A DNA stretch of 64,000 nucleotides from Neoarius graeffei (taxonomy: Eukaryota > Chordata > Actinopteri > Siluriformes > Ariidae). The stretch is from the NCBI RefSeq assembly GCF_027579695.1, contig NC_083569.1, positions 73,060,649 through 73,124,648 on the forward strand. The letters are read 5' to 3'. A program made the translations under genes and the position numbers. Each line of letters begins with the position of its first letter. Within the stretch, counting starts at the first letter, position 1. The notes beneath the pieces were generated by a model. The model ran no database searches, was not told where the DNA came from, and worked only from the letters and a program-made list of their open reading frames with translations. Of this stretch, positions 32,190-45,000 are shown in pieces.

Positions 32190-35100
32190 AGTTTTGGTTT
32201 GTTTGTTTTTTAATCGAGAACCAACACCATTTCATTTAGTCCATACACTTCACATCTCAGTCTTTAACCTTTTTTTTTTTTTAACAATCTGTACATTGTC
32301 AAAAGTGCAACATTGACAGGCAGTGGTTTGGGGGTGATCGGTCACATGACTCACAGAACTCCAGTGCTGCATTACACAGGCTTGCGTGTGACATTTAATG
32401 CAAAATCTAAATCAACATTCATTTATGATCAGTGCTTAGATGTGTCAAACAAAATGATCATTGGGATGCAGCTTTCAGTATATCTGAAAAGAACTGGACA
32501 TTTCTAATCGTACATTTCCGTAGCAACGATTTGCTCAAGTCTGCGGCGCCAGTGGCGTTCCATATGAAAGAATGATTAGTGAAACATGTATAAGAAAATA
32601 GAAACCTAGAGTTTTATATAAATTAGGAAGTAGACAAAAAGACTTTCAGCCTCATCCTCTTCCCGTTCCTCTGTTCACTTAAACTGGAGATATAAAATAT
32701 CCAGTTACTGCACTAGCAGCTTTAACGCTAATCGTTCAATTAAGGCTGCTATAAAAGAAGTATAAAATGTTATAAATACGACATTTCACCTTAAGGTCAC
32801 TGTATGTGATTGCGCACACTTTAACGGCATTTCACGCCCCCCCCCACACAATCTGTCTATATGCAGTACACATGTGCATTTTACAACAGACAAGAAATGA
32901 GAAATTATCACAGATTTCTGGAATAACTGGCCAGTAGAAAATAGTCTCAATTTCAACAGGTTTGAATTTTATTTCTCAGTACAGAGAAACATGACCGTTC
33001 TTGTCCATAGCAATTGCACATATATATATGATAGTACTGGGTTTAAAAACAACAACCCTGGAATATTCCTTTAAAGTGTGGCATCAGCACTTGCAAAATT
33101 CCTGTTCATCCTTCCCCATTTATAACATTTATACAAGCTTTATAACAGCTGTAATGCAAATTTCTACATTTGTGGAATTCAGCCAGCAGCACAGTCAGTT
33201 TAAAGGAACAGTCCACCGTACTTCCATAATGAAATATGCTCTTATCTGAATTGAGACGAGCTGCTCCGTACCTCTCCGAGCTTTGTACGACCTCCCAGTC
33301 AGTCAGACGCGCTGTCACTCCTGTTAGCAATGTAGCTAGGCTCAGCATGGCCAATGGTATTTTTTGGGGCTGTAGTTAGATGCGACCAAACTCTTCCGCG
33401 TTTTTCCTGTTTACATAGGTTTATATGACCAGTGATATGAAACAAGTTCAGTTACACAAATTGAAACGTAGCGATTTTCTATGCTATGGAAAGTCCACAC
33501 TATAATGACAGGCGTACTAACACCTTCTGCGCGCTTCGGCAGCGCATTGATACGGAGCTCAGATATCAATGCGCTGTCGAAGCGCGCAGAAGGTGTTAGT
33601 ACGCCTGTCATTATAGTGTGGACTTTCCATAGCATAGAAAATCGCTACATTTCAATTTGTGTAACTGAACTTGTTTCATATCACTGATCATATAAACCTA
33701 TGTAAACAGGAAAAACGCGGAAGAGTTTGGTCGCATCTAACTACAGCCCCAAAAAATACCATTGGCCATGCTGAGCCTAGCTACATTGCTAACAGGAGTG
33801 ACAGCGCGTCTGACTGACTGGGAGGTCGCGCAAAGCTCAGACAGGTACAGATCAGCTCGTCTCAATTCAGATAAGAGCATATTTCATTATGGAAGTACGG
33901 TGGACTGTTCCTTTAAACCCCTCACAGATAAGTAGTCTTAAAAAAAAAAAAAACCTGCAATGAGAAACAACTGTGTTCATTGAAATTCTCCTGGAGCCCA
34001 CATCTCAGTGAAAAGGCACACCAAGCTAATATTAATGTGCAGGGAACATTCACATAACTGGGGAAGTCAATGAAAACATTAACAAGCTGCATTTGTGCCT
34101 TTCTTAATCAGTGGAAAATTAACAACTCTTAAAAAGTCCGGTATGTGCATGTTCCTGTAGACGTGTTTATAAGCCTCAGGTCGGCTCATGGAGCCAATTA
34201 ATCAGCTGGGAACCAGCAGAATGGGACAGCACTCACCTCCGACACCCCATTAATGTCAGTGACTGAACATGTTTACTAGCAAAGCTGCCAAAAAATTAAA
34301 AAAAAAAAAAAGGCCACAACACCTAGGGGTTACATTTACCAAACGTAGGCCAACTACGCTACAGTGATCTCAGACTGGGATTACTACAAATGCACATGAA
34401 CATTAAACACAACTCGTATTGTCACGTGACTACGCTGTTCTTTGCACTTCGACGTTTTTGTGAAATCCAGACGTGGCTTGTTTGTTGTGGGAATTTTTGC
34501 TATTCTGACGATCCAGAATTCTTCACTTTTGTGTTTTCAGAACATTATTTTGTTTGACTGCTCTGGGAACGGCTTTCTGGTCGCACCATAACAAATGACC
34601 CGCGATGCTTTGCCTCACTTCCCTTCCCTTCCTTTCTCCACAGACAGCCGGTTAAATATTTACTGAGTACAAAGAGAAGGAGAAAACAGTGACTTGGAGA
34701 TAATGAGTACAAGATTATAGCCACTCATTTAAAGCCATGAATTACCCAGATCTTTACAAGCGAAGTCTGGATCCTTTGTGTGTGTGGGGGGAAAAAAAAA
34801 ACAAAAAAAAAAACCTCTCTCACGGAAATGAAATGTCAAATACAGGACCCTTCTGCAGTACAGCAATAAATAATCGAGTGCTCCTTTCATATCCAAGTGT
34901 GCCATTACTAAATCCAGGTTTTATATATTACAAAGTGCACACTGCCGTAGTGTATGTTCCACCAAGTGCGCACTCCGTGATAATCAAAGCACTGCATTCG
35001 CTTGTCTGAACGTAAAGGGCTCAATCCCAAACCAACCTTATTACTAAACAACAGAACCGGAACTGTGCCCGTACCAATGATCCTCTCTGTTCCACAGCGC

Positions 35101-35877
35101 TGGCAACCTACAGGCTTCTTTCCCAAAGAACTTCCTGCGAATGATTGCTTACGTCTTTCCAAAGAAAAACACAGTAAAATATGACTTCAAACCAGCCAAA
35201 CCGTGTCACTGAGACAGAGCAGAGGTGTATCATGTTGTTATTGCCACATATAATAGGATATCATGAAACCTACTCTAGTTATAAGAGAATAACACGTAGG
35301 CAAACAGTATGGCGTGTTTTCACAGCAGATAAAGGTCTAGTGAAAGAAAGCGTCTCCGACCTTTTCAAGATGTTTACAGGTGATTACATTTATCATAATC
35401 TGCTCTGTGCAAAATTAACATTAGCTTTTACAGTGCACACTTCCATGACAAAGCATAAAGCAAAGTGTCATGCAGAAAATGAATGCCAAAACATCAGAAC
35501 TCCCCAGATCACTGGTTTCACACAAACCGTAACCTTTGTGCCCATCTATAGGTCTTTTTTTTTTTTTCTTTGTGACTCAGCTGACTGATGGAGAGAGAGT
35601 GTGTGTGTGTGTGTCTCTCTGTTGGGATGACTGATGATTGAAAACCTCCAAACTTCCCTTAGGCCTGTATGGAGATGACCGTGCCACTCTCATTGCTCTG
35701 GAATCAACTGCTCCTGCCTTCTGTTTGCTGGCTGCTCCAGTGCAAAGGCTCACCTGGATGACTCGGGGCTCGGCTGAGAGGGTCTGAAGTGGGGGCGTAC
35801 GTAGCCCAAGCCCTGCCTTCTGCCTCAGCCTGACTTTCACAAAGCCAAAGCGGTCCCATTCGCACACTGTCATTGGC
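32190..35877 (-). other. usp12: Probable long usp12 3' UTR region
   Basis: Noncoding, AT-rich, largely repeat-poor DNA downstream of the usp12 stop, interrupted by the 709-bp palindrome at 33204-33912. Mammalian USP12 has a multi-kilobase 3' UTR, so this is a likely equivalent. An ATTAAA-type signal on the - strand near 32206-32213 would put the end close to 32.2 kb. The extent is inference. Confidence 0.35.
33204..33912. mobile_element. 709-bp near-perfect palindrome with TTAA TSD
   Basis: Arms of about 350 bp meet at a centre near 33545-33570. Ends AGGAACAGTCCACC and complement, flanked by TTAA at 33200-33203 and 33913-33916. The same short peptide appears on both strands because of the symmetry. 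It belongs with the other TTAA|AGG elements of the window by its ends. Confidence 0.85.
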
Positions 35878-35979
35878 TCAGTCTCTGGACTGGTAAAAGA
35901 GGATGTAGCCTGACTCAGAGTTTTTGGAAATGTCAGACGTCAGCCCATAGAACTCCTCTATTGCCTGGGCATCTATTTT
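35878..35979 (-). CDS. usp12: usp12 exon 9 and stop
   Basis: Acceptor gtttag; 33 codons [20 protein letters not shown] to YILFYQSRD, then TGA at 35880-35878. Essentially identical to the vertebrate C-terminus. A (GA)n microsatellite lies in the intron 11-48 bp upstream. Confidence 0.95.
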
Positions 35980-35989
35980 CTAAACACAA

Positions 35990-36031
<42 letters not shown>

Positions 36032-39000
36032 CCACTGTGAACATCTTTTCAAACCTATTTATGCCAAGGGTTAAACAGATATCAAGACAGTCTCAGGACA
36101 AAACAGAAACACAATCAAGCAGGAATGAAAGGAAGTAAGAGTGGAAACTGGCAGATTGATGTCTACCAGCAGCATGAGGCTAACCTCATGCAAATAAAGC
36201 AGATTTGCAAAGAATCCCAACAGACTGGCAGCGTGTACACTGCGGAAAATTCACTTCCAGCTCTTGGTTTGTTGGAATGACGCCCCACGGTGGAAAAAAA
36301 AGCTAATGTGTTCTTCTTCTAATGCACTCTGGAGCCTCACTAATCCATTAAAATCAACACCGAGCAGCCAAACGACTGTATCCACAGCAGACCACTGAGG
36401 GTTTTTTTTTTTTTCCAAAACAACTTGGTTTTGAAACCTTCAGGCTTAACCTGCACACTAGACATGACACTCCCCCAAGACAAAACAGCCATGCACATAC
36501 AGCCTTGCTTACCATAGGAAATCCTGTCTCAGTCTACTTTGCTAAAGTGTAAGACTAAACAATTAATGTGCACAGTAGTCACAAGAATACAAATAACAGA
36601 TGGTGTGTCTAGAAAATTCATACCCTTCACCTGCATACTGGTTGCTTTTTATTGCACGAGATACACACTTTTCTGCCAAGATGAAAAGCAATAAGAGAAA
36701 AAGAAAGCAGACGTTTCAGCACCCTGTCGTATAACCCATCATTCATCAGTTGCAAATAACTCAGGAAGACACTGAAGGGATTTTATCCAGAACACAGTAG
36801 TCCAAATGCTAGGCAGAGTGAGGCTGAAACCAATCATGCACTTCTTTTCCCATTGTTCAAACACTTAACTAGACTCTAGTAACAATTACACACGTATACA
36901 CATGCACTTCAGATGTAATACCATAGTATAACCGTGTTGAACCCAAACCACTACATGTTCCAATGCGTGTCATTTTAATGCTCACCGTCCTCACCACTTC
37001 CTCTTTTCAAGTCACAGAAAAGTATAAATAGAAAATAGACTTCCATAGCCTGAAAGAGAAATAGCTCGCATTTCAGTCTTACCTCTACAATATCATCATC
37101 AAACAGCAACCAGAAGCCATGACTTTTCACTATAGTGATGTAATGACCACGATTTGGACCACTGAAACAGAACAAGGGCATACACCAACTTGAAAGCAGT
37201 CAGATTATATGAGCAAAGTCATATTCTCCAAAACAAACTGACCTCACTAGGTTTTTCATGGCAATGATGAATGCCCCAGTGGTGGTGAATAAATTCCTAC
37301 CTCCCACAGTGCACTACCACAGCCACAAGGTCATAGAGACGGTCAGGGTTGGTGGCGTCACCAGAAGTATTGAAGAGCCTCAGCTCCAGAGGGAAGACCA
37401 CACGGTAGGACAGTTTGGTGTAGCGATGCAGCTGGTCCATATACTTAAAGCGCTTTAGGTGCAGGGCGAGGATCATGGGTAATTTCTTCACACGCATCCT
37501 GAAGAGAATGCCAGAAAAGAAAAAAGTGAGCTCTTCTCGCAGAGATCCTGCGTGGTGTTTTAGGGGATTTGAGTAAACTTTGTTCGTTTGTAATCTGGAA
37601 AACGGTATCAAAACATCTGCTCTCATTTGACCATTTTCATACCACAAGCTATCGGAATTCTCAATGTGTCAAGGCTCGACATTAAGGACTGCCCGATTGC
37701 CCGGGGCAAGTGAAACATGCATTCAGGCAAGTGGGATACGTCCCCGACATGCCCGACCGGGCAAGTTGGAATGAGCATATATTACGAACTAGCACCACAA
37801 AAATGAGGCTTTTTGATCTTTTATTTCAGTTCCTAAAAGCATCCCTCACTACATATCCGCCATTATGTCCTGGCTGTTTTCTTAGGCTACGTTCACACTG
37901 CAGGCTGAAGTGACTCAAATCCGATCTTTTCGCCCATATGTGACCTGTATCCGATCTTTTATTGACAATATGAACGACACAGATCCGATTTTTTCAAATC
38001 CGACCCAGGCCGTTTGGATATGTGGTCCTAATTCCGATTCCTATCCGCTCTTTTCATATGCGACTTCAGTCTGAACCACCAGGTCGCATTCATCCGACTT
38101 ACACGTCATCAACAAGCCACAAACGTCACTATTCTGCGCTGAAGTAGGCGGCGGGTCTCTCAAAAAAAGTTGCAACAACATGGCGCATGACATCAATGTG
38201 AGGGACGCTTCGGGCTCTGAAGGTTCTGAATCTTCTCAATGGAAGGACGCAGAGGTTAGGGAGCTGATTTCCATTTGGGGGGATGCAGCTATTCAAGCTA
38301 GATTGGATGGGTCATACCGCAACCGGGCGGTTTTACTTCCGTAAACACTGGCCATGCTCACTGCGTGTGACGTCGTCGTATCCTGCAATGCGCATGCGGA
38401 ACACTTTTAGGTCGCTTTTCGTTCATACTGAGGATCACATACAAGTCGCATATATTTGTTAATGTGAACGACCTCACAAAAAAATCGGATTTCACAAAAA
38501 AAATCGGAATTGAGCATTAAGCCTTGCAGTGTGAACGTAGCGTTAGTCTCGGTTTCATTTACTGCTTTGCAAGTTATTTTACATACCCCCGCTGTTGTAG
38601 TATGGTACGTGTACTGTTTATAGACCCCTTGTGCATGATGTCACGCATCACATGATAATTATAGTTGGGGTCAGACACGGTCTTTCATGCAAGCAAGGCT
38701 TAATCTGTCTTCAATATGGTTAATTTTTGCACTGTTTTTGCTTGTTCAAACAGAGAAATAGATAAAAGGCATTACCGTCTCCCCACTATCAAGAAAAACG
38801 TTAACAAATAGAAGCAAATGCTTCAAGAACAACGAGGAAAAGAGTGATTAAAGAATATGACGAGAGGAGCTCAGCCTGAAAACTCCAGAGAAATTCACGA
38901 TTGTATTTAAAATGTATTTTACAAAAACAAAGTCGGAAGTGAGGATGGAAGAGTTTGCTTAAGAATCTCGTTTTATTTTTTCTGCCCGCATTCGAGTCAG

Positions 39001-42000
39001 CGCCTTCATGAAAGTGTTTGATTTTCTTTCAGGTGAAGCTGCTTCCTTATTCGACACAAAAAACCCAAATTGGTTTCAAACAACTCGGGCATAAAAAACT
39101 CAACAAGGAGCGACATGCGCAATAAATCCTGAAAGAACAGAACAGATTAAGAGCAGGGAGAGCTGGAGCTTTGTTTCTGTTATCAGAGCAACACAGTCCT
39201 GTGCAAAATATTTATAAATTCATCTCATTCTCATCTCATTATCTCTAGCCGCTTTGGTTTTTTTTTTTGTTTTATCATCCACCTCTAGGTTTATTTTTTT
39301 TAAATAATAAATAAATAAAAATTAACACACACGCTGCGTCATGACAGACCAGCTGCACTGATTCAGTTACAGGTTGCCAGGTCTGTATAAAACACCCACA
39401 ACCTACACACTAAACAATTTTAAACTCAAACATTATCCTGTCTGTCATGACGCAGCGCTGTTTTTTTTTTCTTTTAAACTAGAGGTGGATGATTTAAAAT
39501 AAATAAATAAATAAAAATACAAAAAAGATACATAAATATTCTCAAACATAGTGCTGTTCAAAAGTATTGACACCCTATTGTTTTCTTCATACAAACTGTT
39601 ATAGATTTCTATTTTATGATTTCTACATTATTGAGTAATGAACCTACAGTATGAGAGTTCTACAGAGCACACTGAACTTTACAACAGCTGTATGCATGTG
39701 AAATGGAAAATAAATCGACTAAGGCAGGAAAAACTACTTTGGATAAAATTGCTATTGTCTGTTACAAGTAAAAAGTAACCAATAACCAAACTTAACAATA
39801 AACTTAATCAATAACCAAACGTCAACTTAATGTGTGATCTTCATTTTATGTTGCAGTTCACAACTATTTATGGTTTTCCTAAAAAAAAAAAAGTAGTACT
39901 CACAAAAAACCAGGGCAAGTGGGTTTAAAAGTTAAATGTCGAGCCCTGATGCATCCAGATGTTTAACTCCTACCTAGCTGAGCGAACATTCCTGTGCACC
40001 ATCACCCTCATCATTCTCTACTGACAGAACTCCAGTTCTTGTGCAATATGATGTTAACCATGTCTTACGCTATACCTAACGCAAATTGCACATTCTGCTT
40101 CTGCACTTTGTACCTTGGCCTTTCTTGCACCATGGTCCATGGAGATACGCCGTTTCATTTCAGTACGTACATGTACACAGCTGCTAACAACAATAAAGAA
40201 ACCCTGACGCACAACACATGCAAGCCTAATGGGATTGAGACAGTTGCTGTGTCCAACAGCTGGACAGCTACTGCTGAGGTCAGAAGCCTATAAAAAGATG
40301 GTATCGATATACAGATCAAAAAGTCTGCCTTACCTTTTCTGTGCCTCCTGCTTACTCCGACACTGCTCACAGTAGTACTTGTATTCACTACATAATGTCT
40401 CTGTGTTACTGAAGCCCCTGCACAGAGAGACCGATCACACCTATTACATCAATACATGACCGCTGCTTTACATCCACTGAAAAATGACAGCTCTTTATCC
40501 TCATGTCAACACAGTGACAGTGCAAGATGGATAATAATCCAAAAATACAGTACTTTAATACAGGTAGACATTTTCACGTTTGCGAACACAATATGGAACA
40601 GTGCTAAGATTTCACGAACAAAGCGGCAAAAAAACCAGTAGAGCCCTATTATTAAAACAAGAGTGCTCCGAGAGCGCAATATCCCCCACTGGCAACTATA
40701 TCTATGCTATAAGTGCTTAATACACCCTTATGTAATTGTCAAAGTACAACCCTGATTCCAAATAAGTTGGGACAAAGTACAAATTGTAAATAAAAACGGA
40801 ATGCAATAATTTACAAATCTCAAAAACTGATATTGTATTCACAATAGAACATAGACAACATATCAAATGTCTAAAAAGTTGGGACAGGGGCAATAAGAAG
40901 CTGGAAAAGTTAAAAGGTACAAAAAAGGAACAGCTGGAGGACCAAATTGCAACTCATTAGGTCAATTGGCAATAGGTCATTAACATGACTGGGTATAAAA
41001 AGAGCATCTTGGAGTGGCAGCGGCTCTCAGAAGTAAAGATGGGAAGAGGATCATCAATCCCCCTAATTCTGCGCCGACAAATAGTGGAGCAATATCAGAA
41101 AGGAGTTCGACAGTGTAAAATTGCAAAGAGTTTGAACATATCATCATCTACAGTGCATAATATCATCAAAAGATTCAGAGAATCTGGAAGAATCTCTGTG
41201 CGTAAGGGTCAAGGCCGGAAAACCATACTGGGTGCCCGTGATCTTCGGGCCCTTAGAAGGCACTGCATCGCATACAGGCATGCTTCTGTATTGGAAATCA
41301 CAAAATGGGCTCAGGAATATTTCCATAGAACATTATCTGTGAACACAATTCACCGTGCCATCCGCCGTTGCCAGCTAAAACTCTATAGTTCAAAGAAGAA
41401 GCCGTATCTAAACATGATCCAGAAGTGCAGACGTCTTCTTTGGGCCAAGGCTCATTTAAAATGGACTGTGGCAAAGTGGAAAACTGTTCTGTGGTCAGAC
41501 GAATCAAAATGTGAAGTTCTTTATGGAAATCAGGGACGCCGTGTCATTCGGACTAAAGAAGAGAAGGACAACCCAAGTTGTTATCAGCTCTCAGTTCAGA
41601 AGCCTGCATCCCTGATGGTATGGGGTTGCATTAGTGCGTGTGGCATGGGCAGCTTACACATCTGGAAAGACACCATCAATGCTGAAAGGTATATCCAGGT
41701 TCTAGAGCAACATATGCTCCCATCCAGACGACGTCTCTTTCAGGGAAAACCTTGCATTTTCCAACATGACAATGCCAAACCACATACTGCATCAATTACA
41801 GCATCATGGCTGCGTGGAAGAAGGGTCCGGGTACTGAACTGGCCAGCCTGCAGTCCAGATCTTTCACCCATAGAAAACATTTGGCGCATCATAAAACGGA
41901 AGATATGACAAAAAAGACCCAAGACAGTTGAGCCACTAGAATCCTACATTAGACAAGAATGGGTTAACATTCCTATCCCTAAACTTGAGCAACTTGTCTC

Positions 42001-45000
42001 CTCAGTCCCCAGACGTTTACAGACTGTTGTAAAGAGAAAAGGGGATGTCTCACAGTGGGAAACATGGCCTTGTCCCAACTTTTTTGAGATGTGTTGTTGT
42101 CATGAAATTTAAAATCGCCTAATTTTTCTCTTTAAATGATACATTTTCTCAGTTTAAACATTTGATATGTCATCTATGTTCTATTCTGAATAAAATATGG
42201 AATTTTGAAACTGCCACCTCATTGCATTCCGTTTTTATTTACAATTTGTACTTTGTCCCAACTTTTTTGGAATCGGGGTTGTACAAGTTTGGTATTCAAG
42301 GGCCATAACTCTGGTAAAATGTGATTGAACTGAACGAAACTCCAATATGTGTATTACCGACATATAACAAAGAATCCTGTCAAGTTTTGTGAAATTCCTC
42401 CAAGAATGGTGAGAGGAATTGATTTCAGAAGGTGAGTACCCTTCCCAGGACGGACGGACGGATGGACATCACCACGACATAATCCCCCTTCAGGCCTTTC
42501 GGCCAGCGGGGGAGAAAAACTACAACATCTGAGATATTAAACCCTTACAAAAAAAGTATTCAAATCGAGAAATGGAGGAAGGGCACAAAAATAGATTTTA
42601 AATGTTTAACCAGTTAACCGCAACAGTGAGTAGCACAACTTGTAAAACACCAACAATTTATAATACTGAGAAAAGTGTATCATGACATTAACATGTAGCA
42701 ATATTACTATCTTAGTGACATGTCACTAAGGTGGGTATGCATACCTGAGGTGTGTGTTCAGGTCCCAGGTTCAGAGGTGGGTAGAAAATCTATCCACATT
42801 ACATTTCCACCATTAAATTTATTTCAAAGTAATTCTTTGAATAAACTATAAGAGAGTAGCCTTATTGGGGCAGTGTACATTTTATTCTTATGTGAGTAGC
42901 TTTGAAAAGACATTCCGCCATTTTCTACCCATTACATTTTTTGTAGTTCAATGGATTTTGTCTTGTTCGTGAATGAGCCTTTAGCTCGCCCTCCGCTGCC
43001 TGTAGCGCTCTCCCATCTCAGCGGGATGAACTTAAGTTGACAGCTAAGAAGGATGACATCACAGGGAGGAACCCAGTGACCAGTTAACAGAGGTTTCTTG
43101 CTGCCTAGTTAGTTATGCTGTCTGTTGATGACCAACGAAGACTGCCTAATCTGTATGGAAGAAGTCTGAAGTACAACGTCTCCATGATGAACGGTCAGCC
43201 ACTAAGGAGGGCCAGGAGTCAAGATTTCTGACACTTACAGGTACGCTGCTTGCAAAGGGTTTAAATGACACTTGCTTTTGCAAGTTACTAATGTCACTCT
43301 CTCAGTGATTGGGTTTGGTGCAGTAGGCCAAGGACATTCCAAGACAGCTACTGCTGTTCCCATCACTGCAGTGATTGGCTGGGGACTTGTACTTTGTAAT
43401 ACGTCACTGCCCACTTGAGGTGATACCACAGGGCATCTTAATTACGTTGCTAAGTGGCCGTTGACTCAGACGAGTTCATCGGCCCTTTGACAGGTCTTGT
43501 TTTACGTCCTGCAGGTTGCTTAGCCACCCTCCTCACCAGGAAAACCTGGGGGGGGTTGCCGGTTTAGTCGCCGACAACCCGACCATGTACAGGTGGTACT
43601 GGATTACATGGTTACCAGTAGCAGGTTTATGACCCGACCTGACCATCTTGCTGCCTATGGCTTGTAAAAATGAACTGCTTTACAATGCACTGCCTAGTTA
43701 GTGCCCCAAAAAACATGCACATGAGAAAACATCCAACTGTTGTACGTATTGGTTACGTCTTTGGAAATGCTTATAGCTAATTAACAGTTATTCCACGAAA
43801 TCGAGCCGTACATGAGCTGATAGCTAACGAGGTCTGTGGTGCTGAGTTGGCTATAAGCCGTGTACGATGAGATTGAGTGGAATAACTGTTTTATTCTATC
43901 CACATTCACTGGATTTTGAGAAACGGAGCATTTTTATTTTTTGCAAATTCGATAAATAAAACTTTATACAAAACATCAGCCTAAACCATTTCCGCTTCGG
44001 CGAACTTCTTAAAACTCTATCGATGGTTGCATGAATTGACTTTAGTGTTGGGGTTTTTTTGCAGGAAGTGCCGTCTTGCTGTCGTGCCGAGGTATAAAAT
44101 AGCTTTAGGCATTTACTTAATTCTTCCTTGGACATTTCAGTTATGCAATTTTCAAACTTCTTTGAGCTTTTGAACCAGTCTTTGAAAAAAAACTTTTTTT
44201 TTTTAAATTAACGCTTAAAGGACCCATGGCATGGTGGTTTGTTGATGCTTTAAACGGGCTCGTGGAGGTTTCCGGATGTTATATCCACCGCCTTTCTCGA
44301 AATGAACCCTCAGCACATAGATATAGCCTCCTGGGAGAAAGCCCCATTTCAGCCCTTTTCCCAGTGCGTCGTTTTGCTAATGAGAAGCATGGAGGCAGGG
44401 AAGGGTAGAGGGTGGGGGCGGGCCATGGGGGGAGGGGCTTGACCAGAAAATTATGGAGACACAAAAATAAATATGAGAAATATATAACATAAGAAGAAAT
44501 GACCACTAATCAGGTTCCTTCACAAGTCTAAATAAGGGAGTGGGAAAATGTGTGTCCAACACTAGTAGTATAGTATAGTAGTATAGTGTTTGCGTGCACA
44601 CACATACTCGCTGCTATCAGCGCCTGTAGCCACGCTGCTAAGACAAAACCCCGTTCTCCCTCAGACTCCTTTCGTAAACTCAACGTGACACAGAGAACAG
44701 AGAGTGAGAGTGTTCGGAGTGGTAGTTTACGAACGTATAATACCCTAGGCTTGAACACGCACTCCATAACCAAAGAGGATAGAAGCAGCAACTACAGCAA
44801 CATAGCGCTTATCCAACAGAAGACATGCATTGCGGAGCAATAGTCAAACATAAGCTCATAAGTTACAGTCAATTTCCAGACTAAACTCACTTTAACAGAG
44901 CATGCTGCATGCTTTTTGATTTTGTAGCGCAGAGTACCTGGCTAACTGCAGGAAGCGGTTAGCTGCACAGCTAATGTAGCCATTGCTAGGCTAGCGCACC

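Larger units (their letters stand above)
37670..39948. mobile_element. Composite element with CAGGGCTCGACATT-type ends
   Basis: Left end CAAGGCTCGACATTAAG and right end (reverse) CAGGGCTCGACATTTAA are inverted repeats of hAT-like type. The flanking 8 bp do not match, so a TSD is not shown. Inside lie a Harbinger-type MITE (37885-38542), a THAP-like remnant (38716), a SINE tip (39222-39257) and a small palindrome (39274-39493): at least four nested or adjoining insertions. Confidence 0.55.

Noticed and set aside
33411..33687. Matching frames on both strands (MLWKVHTIMTGVLTPSARF)
   Set aside because: Produced by the symmetry of the 33204-33912 palindrome.
34737..35588. Several 60-135 codon frames in the region after the usp12 stop
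   Set aside because: No motifs, no splice signals, composition like 3' UTR; low support.
43133..43182. Short + stretch [10 protein letters not shown] resembling a deltex/RING start
   Set aside because: Only about ten residues, then stops in all frames; downstream RING cysteines absent.
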